From assembly GCF_003008425.1 (NCBI RefSeq), contig NZ_PXOQ01000006.1:178518-242517 (forward strand): a stretch of 64,000 nucleotides of DNA. The letters are read 5' to 3'. A program made the translations under genes and the position numbers. This document shows, in pieces, positions 26,908 to 35,029 of the stretch (position 1 is the first letter of the stretch; the number at the start of each line of letters is the position of its first letter). This DNA comes from Aurantibacter aestuarii. Lineage in GTDB: Bacteria > Bacteroidota > Bacteroidia > Flavobacteriales > Flavobacteriaceae. The notes under the pieces were generated by a model. That model had not been told where the DNA came from. It did no database searches and saw only the letters and a program-made list of their open reading frames with translations.

Positions 26908-28449
26908 CTATTTCATCGCCTTTTTAAGGATTCCAAATACCGCACGAATAAACGTGGCACTGGTTAATACTTTTACAATAGGATTCATAGCGGTGCTTCT
27001 ACGAGTCGTGCTGCGTCTAGAATTCGATTTTTCTTCGCGTTCTTTTGCTTTTGCAGCTTCCTCTTTAGCTTCCATTTTCTGTTTTAAAGCTTCTGCTTCT
27101 TCAATTTTTTTATTGAGGATCTCATAGGCACTTTCCCTATCAATGGTGTCGTTATATTTTTTAACTAATTCGGATTTATCTAGAAGTGTATTAATTTCTT
27201 GAGGTGTTAAAATATCCATACGACTCATTGGTGCTCGCATCATTGTTGCGGCTAATGGCGTTGGTCGTCCTTTTTCATCTAATGCACTTACTAACGCTTC
27301 ACCAGTTCCTAAAGAGGTCAAAACATCTGCAGTGTCGTAATAATCGGTATCTGGATAATTTTGTGCGGTTAGTTTTATGGCTTTACGGTCTTTTGCTGTA
27401 AAAGCTCTTAAGGCGTGTTGGACTTTTAAACCTAACTGGCTTAAAACACCTTCTGGCACATCTGTAGGATTTTGCGTTACAAAGTAAATTCCAATCCCTT
27501 TACTACGTATTAATTTTACAATACTTTCTATTTGATTAAGTAGTGCTTTTGATGCATTGTCAAAAATCAGGTGAGCTTCATCAATAAATAAAACCAATTC
27601 AGGTTGATCTGCATCGCCTTGTTCTGGGAAATTCTCGTAAATTTCAGCCAATAAACTCAGCATAAACGTGGAGAATAATTTAGGTTTATCTTGTATGTCT
27701 GTTAATCTTATGATATTGATGTAACCATTTCCATTTTTATCTCGACGGGTCAAATCGTCTACCTCAAAACTTTTTTCGCCAAAAAATAAATCGCCACCTT
27801 GCTCTTCAATTTCAATTAATTTTCTAAGTATGGCAGATGTTGATGCGGATGAAATCCTTCCATAATCCTGAGAAAATTCATCTTTACCTTCATTAGTTGC
27901 ATAGTGCAACATTTTTTTAAAATCTTTTAAATCTAAAAGAGGTAGTTTATTATCATCACAATATTTAAAAATAACAGAGATAATGCCTGCTTGCGTTTCG
28001 GTAACATCCAAAATCCTTGAGATTAGCACTGGGCCAAATTCACTTATAGTGGCACGAAGTCTTACCCCATTTTGTTCTGAAAGCGTCATTAATTCAACAG
28101 GAAACCCTTTACTTGTAAAAGGTAGTCCTATTTTTTCATGGCGTTCATCTATTTTTATGTGTCCGGGACTAGGTTGTGCAAGTCCGCTTAAATCGCCTTT
28201 AATATCCATAAGTAAAACAGGGATACCTTTTTCACTTAAGTTTTCGGCTAAAACCTGAAGTGTTTTTGTTTTCCCTGTACCTGTAGCTCCAGCAATTAAA
28301 CCATGACGGTTTAAGGTTTTTAAAGGAACTTTTACAAATGCATTGCTAAGAGTTTCGCCGTCTAACATCGCAGAACCTAAGGTGATAAATTCGCCTTTAA
28401 ACGTATTTCCATCTGTTATAGATTTAAAAAAATCGTCTTTACGTGCCAT
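26908..28449 (-). CDS. HerA-like ATPase, DUF853 family
   Basis: A 513-residue P-loop ATPase of the DUF853/HerA-helicase-like family. The Walker A motif GATGTGKT is at residues 54-61 and Walker B LVLFIDEA at about 285-292, followed by IESIVKLIRSKGIGIYFVTQ (sensor region) and a glutamine-asparagine at QN. The final part has a charged coiled-coil-like stretch (about 445-485, rich in E, K and A) and a basic serine/arginine tail. The family resembles HerA/FtsK DNA translocases but its role is poorly known; no nuclease partner such as NurA is adjacent. It is divergent from queE. Confidence 0.88.
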   Translation of the reverse strand: MARKDDFFKSITDGNTFKGEFITLGSAMLDGETLSNAFVKVPLKTLNRHGLIAGATGTGKTKTLQVLAENLSEKGIPVLLMDIKGDLSGLAQPSPGHIKIDERHEKIGLPFTSKGFPVELMTLSEQNGVRLRATISEFGPVLISRILDVTETQAGIISVIFKYCDDNKLPLLDLKDFKKMLHYATNEGKDEFSQDYGRISSASTSAILRKLIEIEEQGGDLFFGEKSFEVDDLTRRDKNGNGYINIIRLTDIQDKPKLFSTFMLSLLAEIYENFPEQGDADQPELVLFIDEAHLIFDNASKALLNQIESIVKLIRSKGIGIYFVTQNPTDVPEGVLSQLGLKVQHALRAFTAKDRKAIKLTAQNYPDTDYYDTADVLTSLGTGEALVSALDEKGRPTPLAATMMRAPMSRMDILTPQEINTLLDKSELVKKYNDTIDRESAYEILNKKIEEAEALKQKMEAKEEAAKAKEREEKSNSRRSTTRRSTAMNPIVKVLTSATFIRAVFGILKKAMK

Positions 28450-28488
28450 AAAATAGTGTCGTTTAATGTAAAAATACTAATCCTTAAG

Positions 28489-28496
28489 CAAAGCTA
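28489..28496 (-). promoter_or_regulatory. Promoter -7 box for the HerA-like gene (minus strand)
   Basis: On the minus strand the sequence reads TAGCTTTG, a full TAnnTTTG match, 40 bases upstream of the ATG. No clear -33 TTG was found. Confidence 0.45.
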
Positions 28497-28540
28497 CAGT
28501 AATTTAAAAATATTATTGCTAATTCTTGTAAGACATAGTT

Positions 28541-28568
28541 TTGAATTTCTATAGTTTAACTATATTTG
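28541..28568 (+). promoter_or_regulatory. Promoter of queE with -33 and -7 elements
   Basis: TTG at 28541-28543 and TATATTTG at 28561-28568 are separated by 17 bases, near the Bacteroidetes -33/-7 arrangement. The predicted transcription start falls within a base or two of the ATG at 28575, so the message is probably leaderless. Confidence 0.65.
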
Positions 28569-28574
28569 CAGGCT

Positions 28575-29204
28575 ATGAAAGCGACAACTCAAGACTTAGT
28601 CAATAAAGGATTATTATTGCCTCTTATGGAAGAATTTTACACCATACAAGGTGAAGGATTTCATAAAGGTACAGCTGCTTATTTTATTAGAGTAGGTGGT
28701 TGTGATGTTGGTTGTCACTGGTGCGATGTTAAAGAAAGTTGGAATGCAGAATTGCATCCACCAACTAAAACTGAAACCATAGTAGCTAATGCTAAAAAGT
28801 ATAGCGATACCATTGTGGTTACAGGTGGTGAGCCTTTAACTTGGGATATGACCGTTTTAACAACACTTTTAAAAGCTGAAGGTATGCAGGTGCATATTGA
28901 AACTTCTGGCGCTTATGAATTGTCTGGTACTTGGGATTGGGTTTGTTTGTCTCCAAAGAAATTAAAATTACCTACACAAAGTGTTTACGATAAAGCTAAT
29001 GAATTAAAGGTAATTGTGTATAACCAAGACGATTTTAGATTTGCTGAAGAACAAGCAGCTAAAGTAAATAAAGATTGTATATTATATTTACAACCAGAGT
29101 GGAGTAAACGCGATAAAGTCGTTCCTGAAATTGTAGATTACGTCATGAAAAATCCTAAATGGAAAGTGTCTTTACAAACGCATAAGTATTTAAATATTCC
29201 TTAG
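28575..29204 (+). CDS. queE: 7-carboxy-7-deazaguanine synthase QueE
   Basis: QueE is a radical-SAM enzyme that converts 6-carboxytetrahydropterin to 7-carboxy-7-deazaguanine, a step towards queuosine and related 7-deazapurines; 209 residues. The iron-sulfur cluster motif is C43-x3-C47-x2-C50 in GGCDVGCHWCDVKESW. EEFYTIQGEGFHKGT at the start and VVTGGEPLTW are diagnostic. The frame is open from a TTG at 28566, but that lies inside the -7 promoter box, so ATG 28575 is used. folE (58027) supplies the upstream pterin branch, though it is not nearby. Confidence 0.95.
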   Translation: MKATTQDLVNKGLLLPLMEEFYTIQGEGFHKGTAAYFIRVGGCDVGCHWCDVKESWNAELHPPTKTETIVANAKKYSDTIVVTGGEPLTWDMTVLTTLLKAEGMQVHIETSGAYELSGTWDWVCLSPKKLKLPTQSVYDKANELKVIVYNQDDFRFAEEQAAKVNKDCILYLQPEWSKRDKVVPEIVDYVMKNPKWKVSLQTHKYLNIP

Positions 29205-29207
29205 TTT

Positions 29208-29270
29208 TCAGTCCTCAGTCCTCAGTCCTTAGTCCTTAGTCTTCAGTACTCAGTTCTCAGTGGTTAGTCT
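29208..29270 (+). repeat. Nine tandem heptamers, consensus TCAGTCC
   Basis: Nine consecutive 7-base units with T-(C/T)-A-G-T constant and the last two positions variable begin 4 bases after the queE stop. The first three units are identical. The tract lies in the 137-base gap between convergent genes. A weak AT-only hairpin (AAATTAA/TTAATTT, 29300-29326) is the only other feature there. Confidence 0.85.
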
Positions 29271-29325
29271 TTATTTTCAGTTTTTAAATTCTAAATAGAA
29301 AATTAAGTTAATTGTTTTTTTAATT

Positions 29326-29343
29326 TACTGCCTACTGCCTACT
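29326..29343 (+). repeat. Second heptamer tract, TACTGCC x2.5
   Basis: TACTGCC occurs twice, followed by TACT. The tract abuts and slightly overlaps the stop codon of the minus-strand YCF48-like gene. The unit length equals that of the tract at 29208, but the sequence differs. Confidence 0.6.
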
Positions 29344-30613
29344 ATTCTTTAATAAACTTCTTGGTGGTTCTTCCTAAATTATTGTGGAAATCTAAAATGT
29401 AAATTCCATTCGCTAAATCTTTTACTGAAAACGTATAAACCTTTTTTGAGCTCGTATTAATTTGATCACGTTCTAATTGTTTAATGTGTTTTCCGTTACT
29501 ATCATAAAGTTCAATAAGTAAGTTGTCTGCAGCAAGAAAATTAATTTCTATAAGAAGTTCATTTTTTACAGGATTTTCAATTAGTCTAAGATCTAAATCT
29601 GTTTTACTTGTTGAGTTGAAATTTTCAGTACCTAAAGATTGACTAGTGTACTTGTATCCTGTTGTTCCTGCAGCATAAGCTAATGTGCTATTTAAAATAA
29701 AAATACGATTTAAATTTCCTCCAACATTTAAATTGGTCCAGGTCTGTCCACCATTATTAGTTTCATAAAAACCAGTAGTGTGTCCGCCCATCCAACCTTT
29801 AGTTTCAGAGACAAAACCAACTGCTTCAATACCGCTTTCTGGAGCTGTAAACTCCGCCCAGTTAAGGCCACCATCGGTCGATTTTACTAATTTTCCTTCA
29901 TTTGGAGCGAAAGAATATAATGCTCCAAATATTACATTTGTGTTAGCGTCTAAAATTTGTAGTTTCCAAATGTATTCTCCTGGAATATTAGCGTTATAAA
30001 TGGTGCTCCAGGTTTGACCGCCATCTGTAGTTTTTAACACCACTGCACCATTTGCATTTTTTCCGGCTGCAAATCCATTTAATTCATCTAAAAATTTTAT
30101 TTCAACCAATGCATTAGCGTATGCAGACATGTCTATATAATTCCAAGTATTTCCACTGTCGGTAGACTTAATAATAAAAGCTGGTTCAAAATAGGCGCCA
30201 CAACCATATATAGTAGACGTTCCAATGGTGTCTAATCCGCAAATAGCAACTGGGTTTGGTGTAATAGGAACTAAGGTCCAGGTTGCTCCTCCATTAACAG
30301 TTTTGTAGAATTTACCGTTTAAGGTGCCTAAAAAGCCAATGTTTTCATCTAAAAACTGAATATTTCTAAAATAATGATTACTTCCTAAAATGCCGTTATT
30401 TAATTGCTCTGTCCAATTTAATCCGCCATCTGTAGTTTTATAAACTGCAGCATAAAACCCGTTAGCCGCCCAACCTAAATTTTCATTTAAAAAGAAAATA
30501 TCATCAAAACGTTGCCCGTTAGGGTTGGAATATAAATTGGGTAACTCTTGCCAACTAGCCTGAGAATATGCAAAAGAAGTCAATAAGAGACAGATGTAGA
30601 GTAAATTTTTCAT
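29342..30613 (-). CDS. Secreted YCF48-like propeller protein, T9SS sorting domain
   Basis: A 423-residue exported protein. After a signal peptide (MKNLLYICLLLTSFAYSQ) come repeated propeller blades with K-(T/S)-T-D-G-G-x-x-W, for example VYKTTDGGLNWTEQ and VLKTTDGGQTWS, as in the YCF48/BNR-like family. The last 75 residues form a type A T9SS sorting domain (LIELYDSNGKHIKQLER, then DLANGIYILDFHN, ending KKFIKE). YCF48 acts in photosystem II assembly, but this branch is a surface protein of unknown role. The frame is open to a TTG five codons earlier; ATG 30613 fits the signal peptide. Confidence 0.87.
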   Translation of the reverse strand: MKNLLYICLLLTSFAYSQASWQELPNLYSNPNGQRFDDIFFLNENLGWAANGFYAAVYKTTDGGLNWTEQLNNGILGSNHYFRNIQFLDENIGFLGTLNGKFYKTVNGGATWTLVPITPNPVAICGLDTIGTSTIYGCGAYFEPAFIIKSTDSGNTWNYIDMSAYANALVEIKFLDELNGFAAGKNANGAVVLKTTDGGQTWSTIYNANIPGEYIWKLQILDANTNVIFGALYSFAPNEGKLVKSTDGGLNWAEFTAPESGIEAVGFVSETKGWMGGHTTGFYETNNGGQTWTNLNVGGNLNRIFILNSTLAYAAGTTGYKYTSQSLGTENFNSTSKTDLDLRLIENPVKNELLIEINFLAADNLLIELYDSNGKHIKQLERDQINTSSKKVYTFSVKDLANGIYILDFHNNLGRTTKKFIKE

Positions 30614-30788
30614 AAAAATGTATCGCAACTTATAATTTGTAAATATACGATATAATTTATGATGCGGTTTGTTTTTAAATGAATCTAATTTAGTATTTAA
30701 AGTATAAAATAGTAATTAAATATAAGTTTGTGGTTTTAATTAGTAATGTTTGTTTGCATATTTGTCATGTAATTATAATCTAATTATT

Positions 30789-32471
30789 ATGTGTGGAATT
30801 GTATGTGCTTTCGATATAAAGCAAGATTCAGAAGAGTTAAGAACTCAAGTTTTAGAAATGTCTAAAAAAATTAGACATCGTGGACCAGATTGGAGTGGTA
30901 TATTTTCAAATGAAAAGGCAGTTATGTCTCATGAGCGTTTAGCGATTGTAGATCCTGCTTCAGGAAAACAACCTTTGTTTAATCATAATCAAACATTGGT
31001 GCTGGCTGCAAACGGTGAAATTTATAATCACTTAGAATTAAGAAAAGAGGTTTCAGATTATACATTCAAAACCAAAAGTGATTGTGAAGTGTTATTAGCA
31101 CTTTATGAAAAAAAAGGAGCTGATTTTGTAAAAGATTTAAACGGAATTTTTGGTTTTGCTATTTACGATACAATTAATGATACCTACTTTATAGCCAGAG
31201 ACCATATGGGAATTATACCTTTATATATGGGATGGGATAAATTTGGAACCTTTTATGTTGCTTCCGAGTTAAAAGCATTGGAAGGTGTATGCTCTAAAAT
31301 TGAATTGTTTCCTCCAGGTCATTATCTGTCAAGTACCGATGGAAAACTTGTGGAATGGTACCAAAGAGATTGGGAACATTATGACGATGTTAAAGACGCA
31401 GAAACATCTATAGAAAAGGTAAAAGAAGCTTTGGAAGCTGCGGTGCACAGACAGTTAATGAGTGATGTGCCATATGGAGTATTATTATCTGGCGGATTGG
31501 ATTCTTCAATCACATCGGCTGTTGCAAAAAAGTTTGCTTCAAAACGAATTGAGTCTGGAGATACTTCGGAAGCTTGGTACCCACAATTGCACTCATTTTC
31601 TGTAGGACTTGAAGGTTCTCCAGATTTAGCTGCTGCTCAAAAAGTAGCAGACCATATTGGAACGATTCACCATGAAATTAAATTTACTATACAGGAAGGA
31701 TTAGACGCTATTAAAGATGTCATTTATCAGTTAGAAACTTATGATATCACCACCATTAGAGCAAGTACACCTATGTATTTAATGGCGCGAGTAATTAAAT
31801 CTATGGGTATAAAAATGGTACTTTCAGGAGAAGGTGCAGACGAGTTGTTTGGAGGTTACTTGTACTTTCACAAAGCACCTAATGCTAAAGAGTTTCATGA
31901 AGAAACCGTGCGTAAATTAAGTAAGTTGCATATGTACGATTGCTTAAGAGCTAATAAGAGTCTTGCTGCTTGGGGAATTGAAGGTCGTGTACCTTTTTTA
32001 GATAAAGAATTTATAGATGTTGCGATGTCTATTAACCCACAAGATAAAATGATTAATGGCGAACGAATGGAAAAATGGGTTCTTAGAAAAGCTTTTGAAG
32101 ATATGTTGCCAGAAAGTGTGGCGTGGCGTCAAAAAGAGCAATTTAGTGATGGTGTAGGGTATAGCTGGATTGATACTTTGAAAGAATTAGTCGCTACTGA
32201 AGTTAGCGATGTTCAAATGGAAACCGCAAAGCACCGTTTCCCTATCCAAACGCCACAAAATAAAGAGGAATATTATTACCGTACTATTTTTGAAGCGCAT
32301 TTTCCAAGTGACGCAGCAGCTTTAAGTGTACCACAAGAGCCAAGTGTAGCTTGTAGTACTAAAATTGCTTTGGAATGGGATGAAGCCTTTAAAAACCAAA
32401 ATGACCCAAGTGGGCGAGCAGTAAGTAAAGTACATACCGACGCTTATAACAAAGAGAAAACAGTAAGCTAA
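30789..32471 (+). CDS. asnB: Asparagine synthase (glutamine-hydrolysing)
   Basis: AsnB converts aspartate to asparagine with glutamine and ATP; 560 residues. Cys2 (MCGIVCAF) becomes the N-terminal nucleophile, and HRGPDWSG and ANGEIYNH belong to the class II glutaminase domain. The synthetase domain has the pyrophosphate loop LLSGGLDSSI and LSGEGADELFGGYLYF. The frame is open 13 codons upstream, but a start there would bury the catalytic cysteine, so ATG 30789 is correct. CATATTTG at 30757 resembles a -7 box with one mismatch. A terminator follows. Confidence 0.97.
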   Translation: MCGIVCAFDIKQDSEELRTQVLEMSKKIRHRGPDWSGIFSNEKAVMSHERLAIVDPASGKQPLFNHNQTLVLAANGEIYNHLELRKEVSDYTFKTKSDCEVLLALYEKKGADFVKDLNGIFGFAIYDTINDTYFIARDHMGIIPLYMGWDKFGTFYVASELKALEGVCSKIELFPPGHYLSSTDGKLVEWYQRDWEHYDDVKDAETSIEKVKEALEAAVHRQLMSDVPYGVLLSGGLDSSITSAVAKKFASKRIESGDTSEAWYPQLHSFSVGLEGSPDLAAAQKVADHIGTIHHEIKFTIQEGLDAIKDVIYQLETYDITTIRASTPMYLMARVIKSMGIKMVLSGEGADELFGGYLYFHKAPNAKEFHEETVRKLSKLHMYDCLRANKSLAAWGIEGRVPFLDKEFIDVAMSINPQDKMINGERMEKWVLRKAFEDMLPESVAWRQKEQFSDGVGYSWIDTLKELVATEVSDVQMETAKHRFPIQTPQNKEEYYYRTIFEAHFPSDAAALSVPQEPSVACSTKIALEWDEAFKNQNDPSGRAVSKVHTDAYNKEKTVS

Positions 32472-32505
32472 TTAATTAACTAGTTTTAATCAATAATTTT
32501 TTTTT

Positions 32506-32535
32506 AAAGCCGATTCTTTTGAGTTGGCTTTTTTT
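32506..32535 (+). terminator. Intrinsic terminator after asnB
   Basis: AAAGCCGATTC pairs with GAGTTGGCTTT (11 bp, two wobbles) around TTTT, and the T run reaches 32535. It covers the most upstream TTG (32519) of the next open frame. Confidence 0.82.
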
Positions 32536-32562
32536 ATTAGGGAAAACCTATATTTTTTTCTT

Positions 32563-32570
32563 TAAATTTG
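32563..32570 (+). promoter_or_regulatory. Promoter -7 box for the first sensor kinase operon
   Basis: TAAATTTG matches TAnnTTTG exactly. A transcript starting near 32577 can only use start codons downstream, which supports the TTG at 32591. Confidence 0.5.
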
Positions 32571-32590
32571 AAAAAACTAACCACCAGCTT

Positions 32591-34264
32591 TTGAAGTTTC
32601 TTTGTGTCTTTTTTTTGCTAATTACCATTTCTGTCTTTTCTCAAGAGGACTCTTTTTCTGTAGAAAATTTTTCTAACATAAATAATTTGGACTCTGTGGC
32701 AAATGTCTACAGGAAAAATTTAAAAAAGAGCGTCTCCACACCTCAATTAATTTCATATTCAAAAATCCTAAAGCAATTAGGTAAAATTGATAGTAGTTAT
32801 TATTATTTAAATAGAGCGAAAGCCTCTATTTTAAAGTCAAACAATAAAGACAGTGTTTTGTATTTTTATACTTTAAAAGCAGAGTTAGCACGATTTGACG
32901 CTAATCGATATTTAATGGACAAAACACTTTTAGAGTCTGAAAAATTCCTTAAAAGTAATTCTAAATATAAGTTCAACAGTGAAGTTTTTGTTTATTATTT
33001 AAATAGAAAAGCAGCTTTTTTTAATGAATTTCACGATGGTAATAAAGATACTTTAGATCTCATTTTAAACTTAACTAATAAAGTTTTAAAATTAGAGCAT
33101 TTAGTTAAAGACAAATCTATAATAGCCTATTCTTTAAATGAAAAAGCAAAATTTTATGAATCCCACGGAAGCTTAAAAGAGAGTCTAAAATTGTATTATG
33201 AAGCGTTAGAATATGCTAAAAAAAACAAAATAGATATAGCAACTGCAGATATAGCAAGAAATATTGCTAGATACCATCAAGCGTACTTTCATGATATAAA
33301 AAGTAGTGTTGAGTTTTTAGAAAAAGCATATGATGCATCCTTGAAAACTAAGAATATGACTCAACTTTATACTAATAGTCGTTCATTGGCAGAAATGTAT
33401 GAAATACTTGAGGAATATGAGAACGCTTATAAATATCAAAAACTAGAAACTAAATATTTAAACAATATATATAATTTAAGAACTTCCAATCTTCTAAAAA
33501 GTAATGAGTATAATTTAAGGTTTAAAGAGCAAAAAGAAATAATTAAAAACAAAACAACAGAAGCGGAAAATAGTAAGCGATATCTCGCTTTGTTGTTAGT
33601 AATAGTTTTTCTAATAGTCTTAGGGCTTTTTACAATGTATTTTTATAACTTAAAAATTAAACGAAGTAATAAAGCACTAAAAGAACTTTCAAACGAAAAT
33701 AAATTTTTATTAAGCGAAGCTAACCATAGGATAAATAATAATTTGCAATTAGTAATTATTTTAATTGCCGATCAATTAAAAAAACTTAATAATGAGCAAC
33801 AGTCTAGCTTAAAAAATTTACTTTCTAAAGTAGATTCTATTGCAACATTACATAGGCATTTATATAAAAATACAAATAAGGAAACTATTAATGTTAAAGA
33901 CTACTTGAAAGAAATTCTTATAAATTTTAATGAACTTCTAAATGAAAAAAATATAAAACTAGATTATAAAATTTCTACAATTTATTTAAATACAGATACA
34001 GCCATGTATTTTGGTTTGTTATTAACAGAATTAATTATTAATTCTATGAAGCATGCTTTTGGTAATCAAAAGCAAAAACAAATTTCATTTTTGTTAACTG
34101 AAGAAAATGGTTTAGTAGATTTTAAATATTCAGATAATGGTACAAACTCTAAAAATGTAGATATAAAACCTAAACTTGTAGATAAAATATGCAGGCAGCT
34201 TAAGGTGAAGCTGTATATTAATAGAACAGATGGGTTTTTGTTTACTTTTACAAAACAAGTATAA
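32591..34264 (+). CDS. TPR-like sensor histidine kinase (HisKA_2/LytS-like)
   Basis: A 557-residue sensor kinase. With the TTG start at 32591 it begins with a good signal peptide (KFLCVFFLLITISVFSQ); no ATG occurs in frame for the next hundred codons. A helical periplasmic region with TPR-like repeats (about residues 20-320) precedes one membrane segment at about 330-352 (LLLVIVFLIVLGLFTMYF). His379 in SEANHRINNNLQLV is the likely phosphorylation site of the HisKA_2 type. The ATPase domain has LLLTELIINSMKHAF and YSDNGTNSKN, but its second glycine box is degenerate. The response regulator starts 3 bases after it. Confidence 0.85.
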   Translation: MKFLCVFFLLITISVFSQEDSFSVENFSNINNLDSVANVYRKNLKKSVSTPQLISYSKILKQLGKIDSSYYYLNRAKASILKSNNKDSVLYFYTLKAELARFDANRYLMDKTLLESEKFLKSNSKYKFNSEVFVYYLNRKAAFFNEFHDGNKDTLDLILNLTNKVLKLEHLVKDKSIIAYSLNEKAKFYESHGSLKESLKLYYEALEYAKKNKIDIATADIARNIARYHQAYFHDIKSSVEFLEKAYDASLKTKNMTQLYTNSRSLAEMYEILEEYENAYKYQKLETKYLNNIYNLRTSNLLKSNEYNLRFKEQKEIIKNKTTEAENSKRYLALLLVIVFLIVLGLFTMYFYNLKIKRSNKALKELSNENKFLLSEANHRINNNLQLVIILIADQLKKLNNEQQSSLKNLLSKVDSIATLHRHLYKNTNKETINVKDYLKEILINFNELLNEKNIKLDYKISTIYLNTDTAMYFGLLLTELIINSMKHAFGNQKQKQISFLLTEENGLVDFKYSDNGTNSKNVDIKPKLVDKICRQLKVKLYINRTDGFLFTFTKQV

Positions 34265-34267
34265 AAC

Positions 34268-34927
34268 ATGAAAAACATTAAAATTTTAATTGTTGAAGAT
34301 GAAGTTATAATTGCAGAGTATATTTTTGATTTATTAAGGGAACTTGGATTTGATACTATTGAAATGGTTCATGAACATATTGAAGCTTTAAAAATGATGG
34401 AGCTATTTAAGCCTGAAATTATTTTAATGGATATTAATTTAAATGGATTTAATTCAGGCATAGATTTAGCTAAAGAAAAAAATAAGGAAGCCAATGTGAT
34501 TTTTTTAACAAGTCAATATGATTATGAATTAATGAATAAAGCTTTAGCGACAAATCCAGATTCGTATTTAACTAAGCCAATTAAAAAACATGATGTTTCA
34601 GCTGCTATTAATTTAGTTATTCTTAAAAAAGAGTCACATGCGTTTTCCTTTAAAAATGGTCATGAATTAGTAACTTTAAACTACTCGGAAATTCAATATT
34701 TTAAATCCGACGGAAATTATATTGATATACATACTAAAGAAAATAAATATTCAATAAGACAAACCTTAGGAAATTTAATAAAACAAATACCCGAAGCTGC
34801 AAATTTTATAAGAATCCATAAGTCTTATGTGGTTAATAAAAATTTAATTTCTAAAAAAACTGTAAATTCTGTTTTCTTAGATGATACTGAAATTCCATTA
34901 GGAAGAGCCTTCTCAAAACTACTATAA
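34268..34927 (+). CDS. LytTR-family response regulator
   Basis: A 219-residue response regulator, partner of the kinase upstream. The receiver domain (1-120) has acidic EDE near the start, the phosphoacceptor Asp55 in ILMDINLNG, Thr81 and Lys103 in LTKPIKK. The LytTR DNA-binding domain (about 125-219) has IQYFKSDGNYIDIHTKENKY and FIRIHKSYVVNKNLI. A secreted T9SS protein follows 102 bases downstream. An inverted repeat TGACG-TT-CGTCA at 34950-34961 in that gap is a possible operator. Confidence 0.93.
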   Translation: MKNIKILIVEDEVIIAEYIFDLLRELGFDTIEMVHEHIEALKMMELFKPEIILMDINLNGFNSGIDLAKEKNKEANVIFLTSQYDYELMNKALATNPDSYLTKPIKKHDVSAAINLVILKKESHAFSFKNGHELVTLNYSEIQYFKSDGNYIDIHTKENKYSIRQTLGNLIKQIPEAANFIRIHKSYVVNKNLISKKTVNSVFLDDTEIPLGRAFSKLL

Positions 34928-35029
34928 AGGTCGTTTGTATACAAAAAACTGACGTTCGTCACACATTTTTTTTACTCTGTTAATTAGTGTTTACATTTAT
35001 TTATAAAATTAAATTTAAAACTACTAATC

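Noticed and set aside
26908..28449. HerA-type anti-phage system
   Set aside because: No nuclease, sirtuin or other effector gene lies next to it, and the family is widespread as a stand-alone gene.
28566..28574. TTG start of QueE at 28566
   Set aside because: The codon lies inside the -7 promoter element TATATTTG; the ATG at 28575 is the sensible start.
29208..29270. Heptamer tract as a CRISPR array or coding repeat
   Set aside because: The units are 7 bases without spacers, and the tract is not part of a plausible protein.
30750..30788. Longer AsnB start
   Set aside because: The catalytic cysteine must be residue 2, which fixes the start at 30789.
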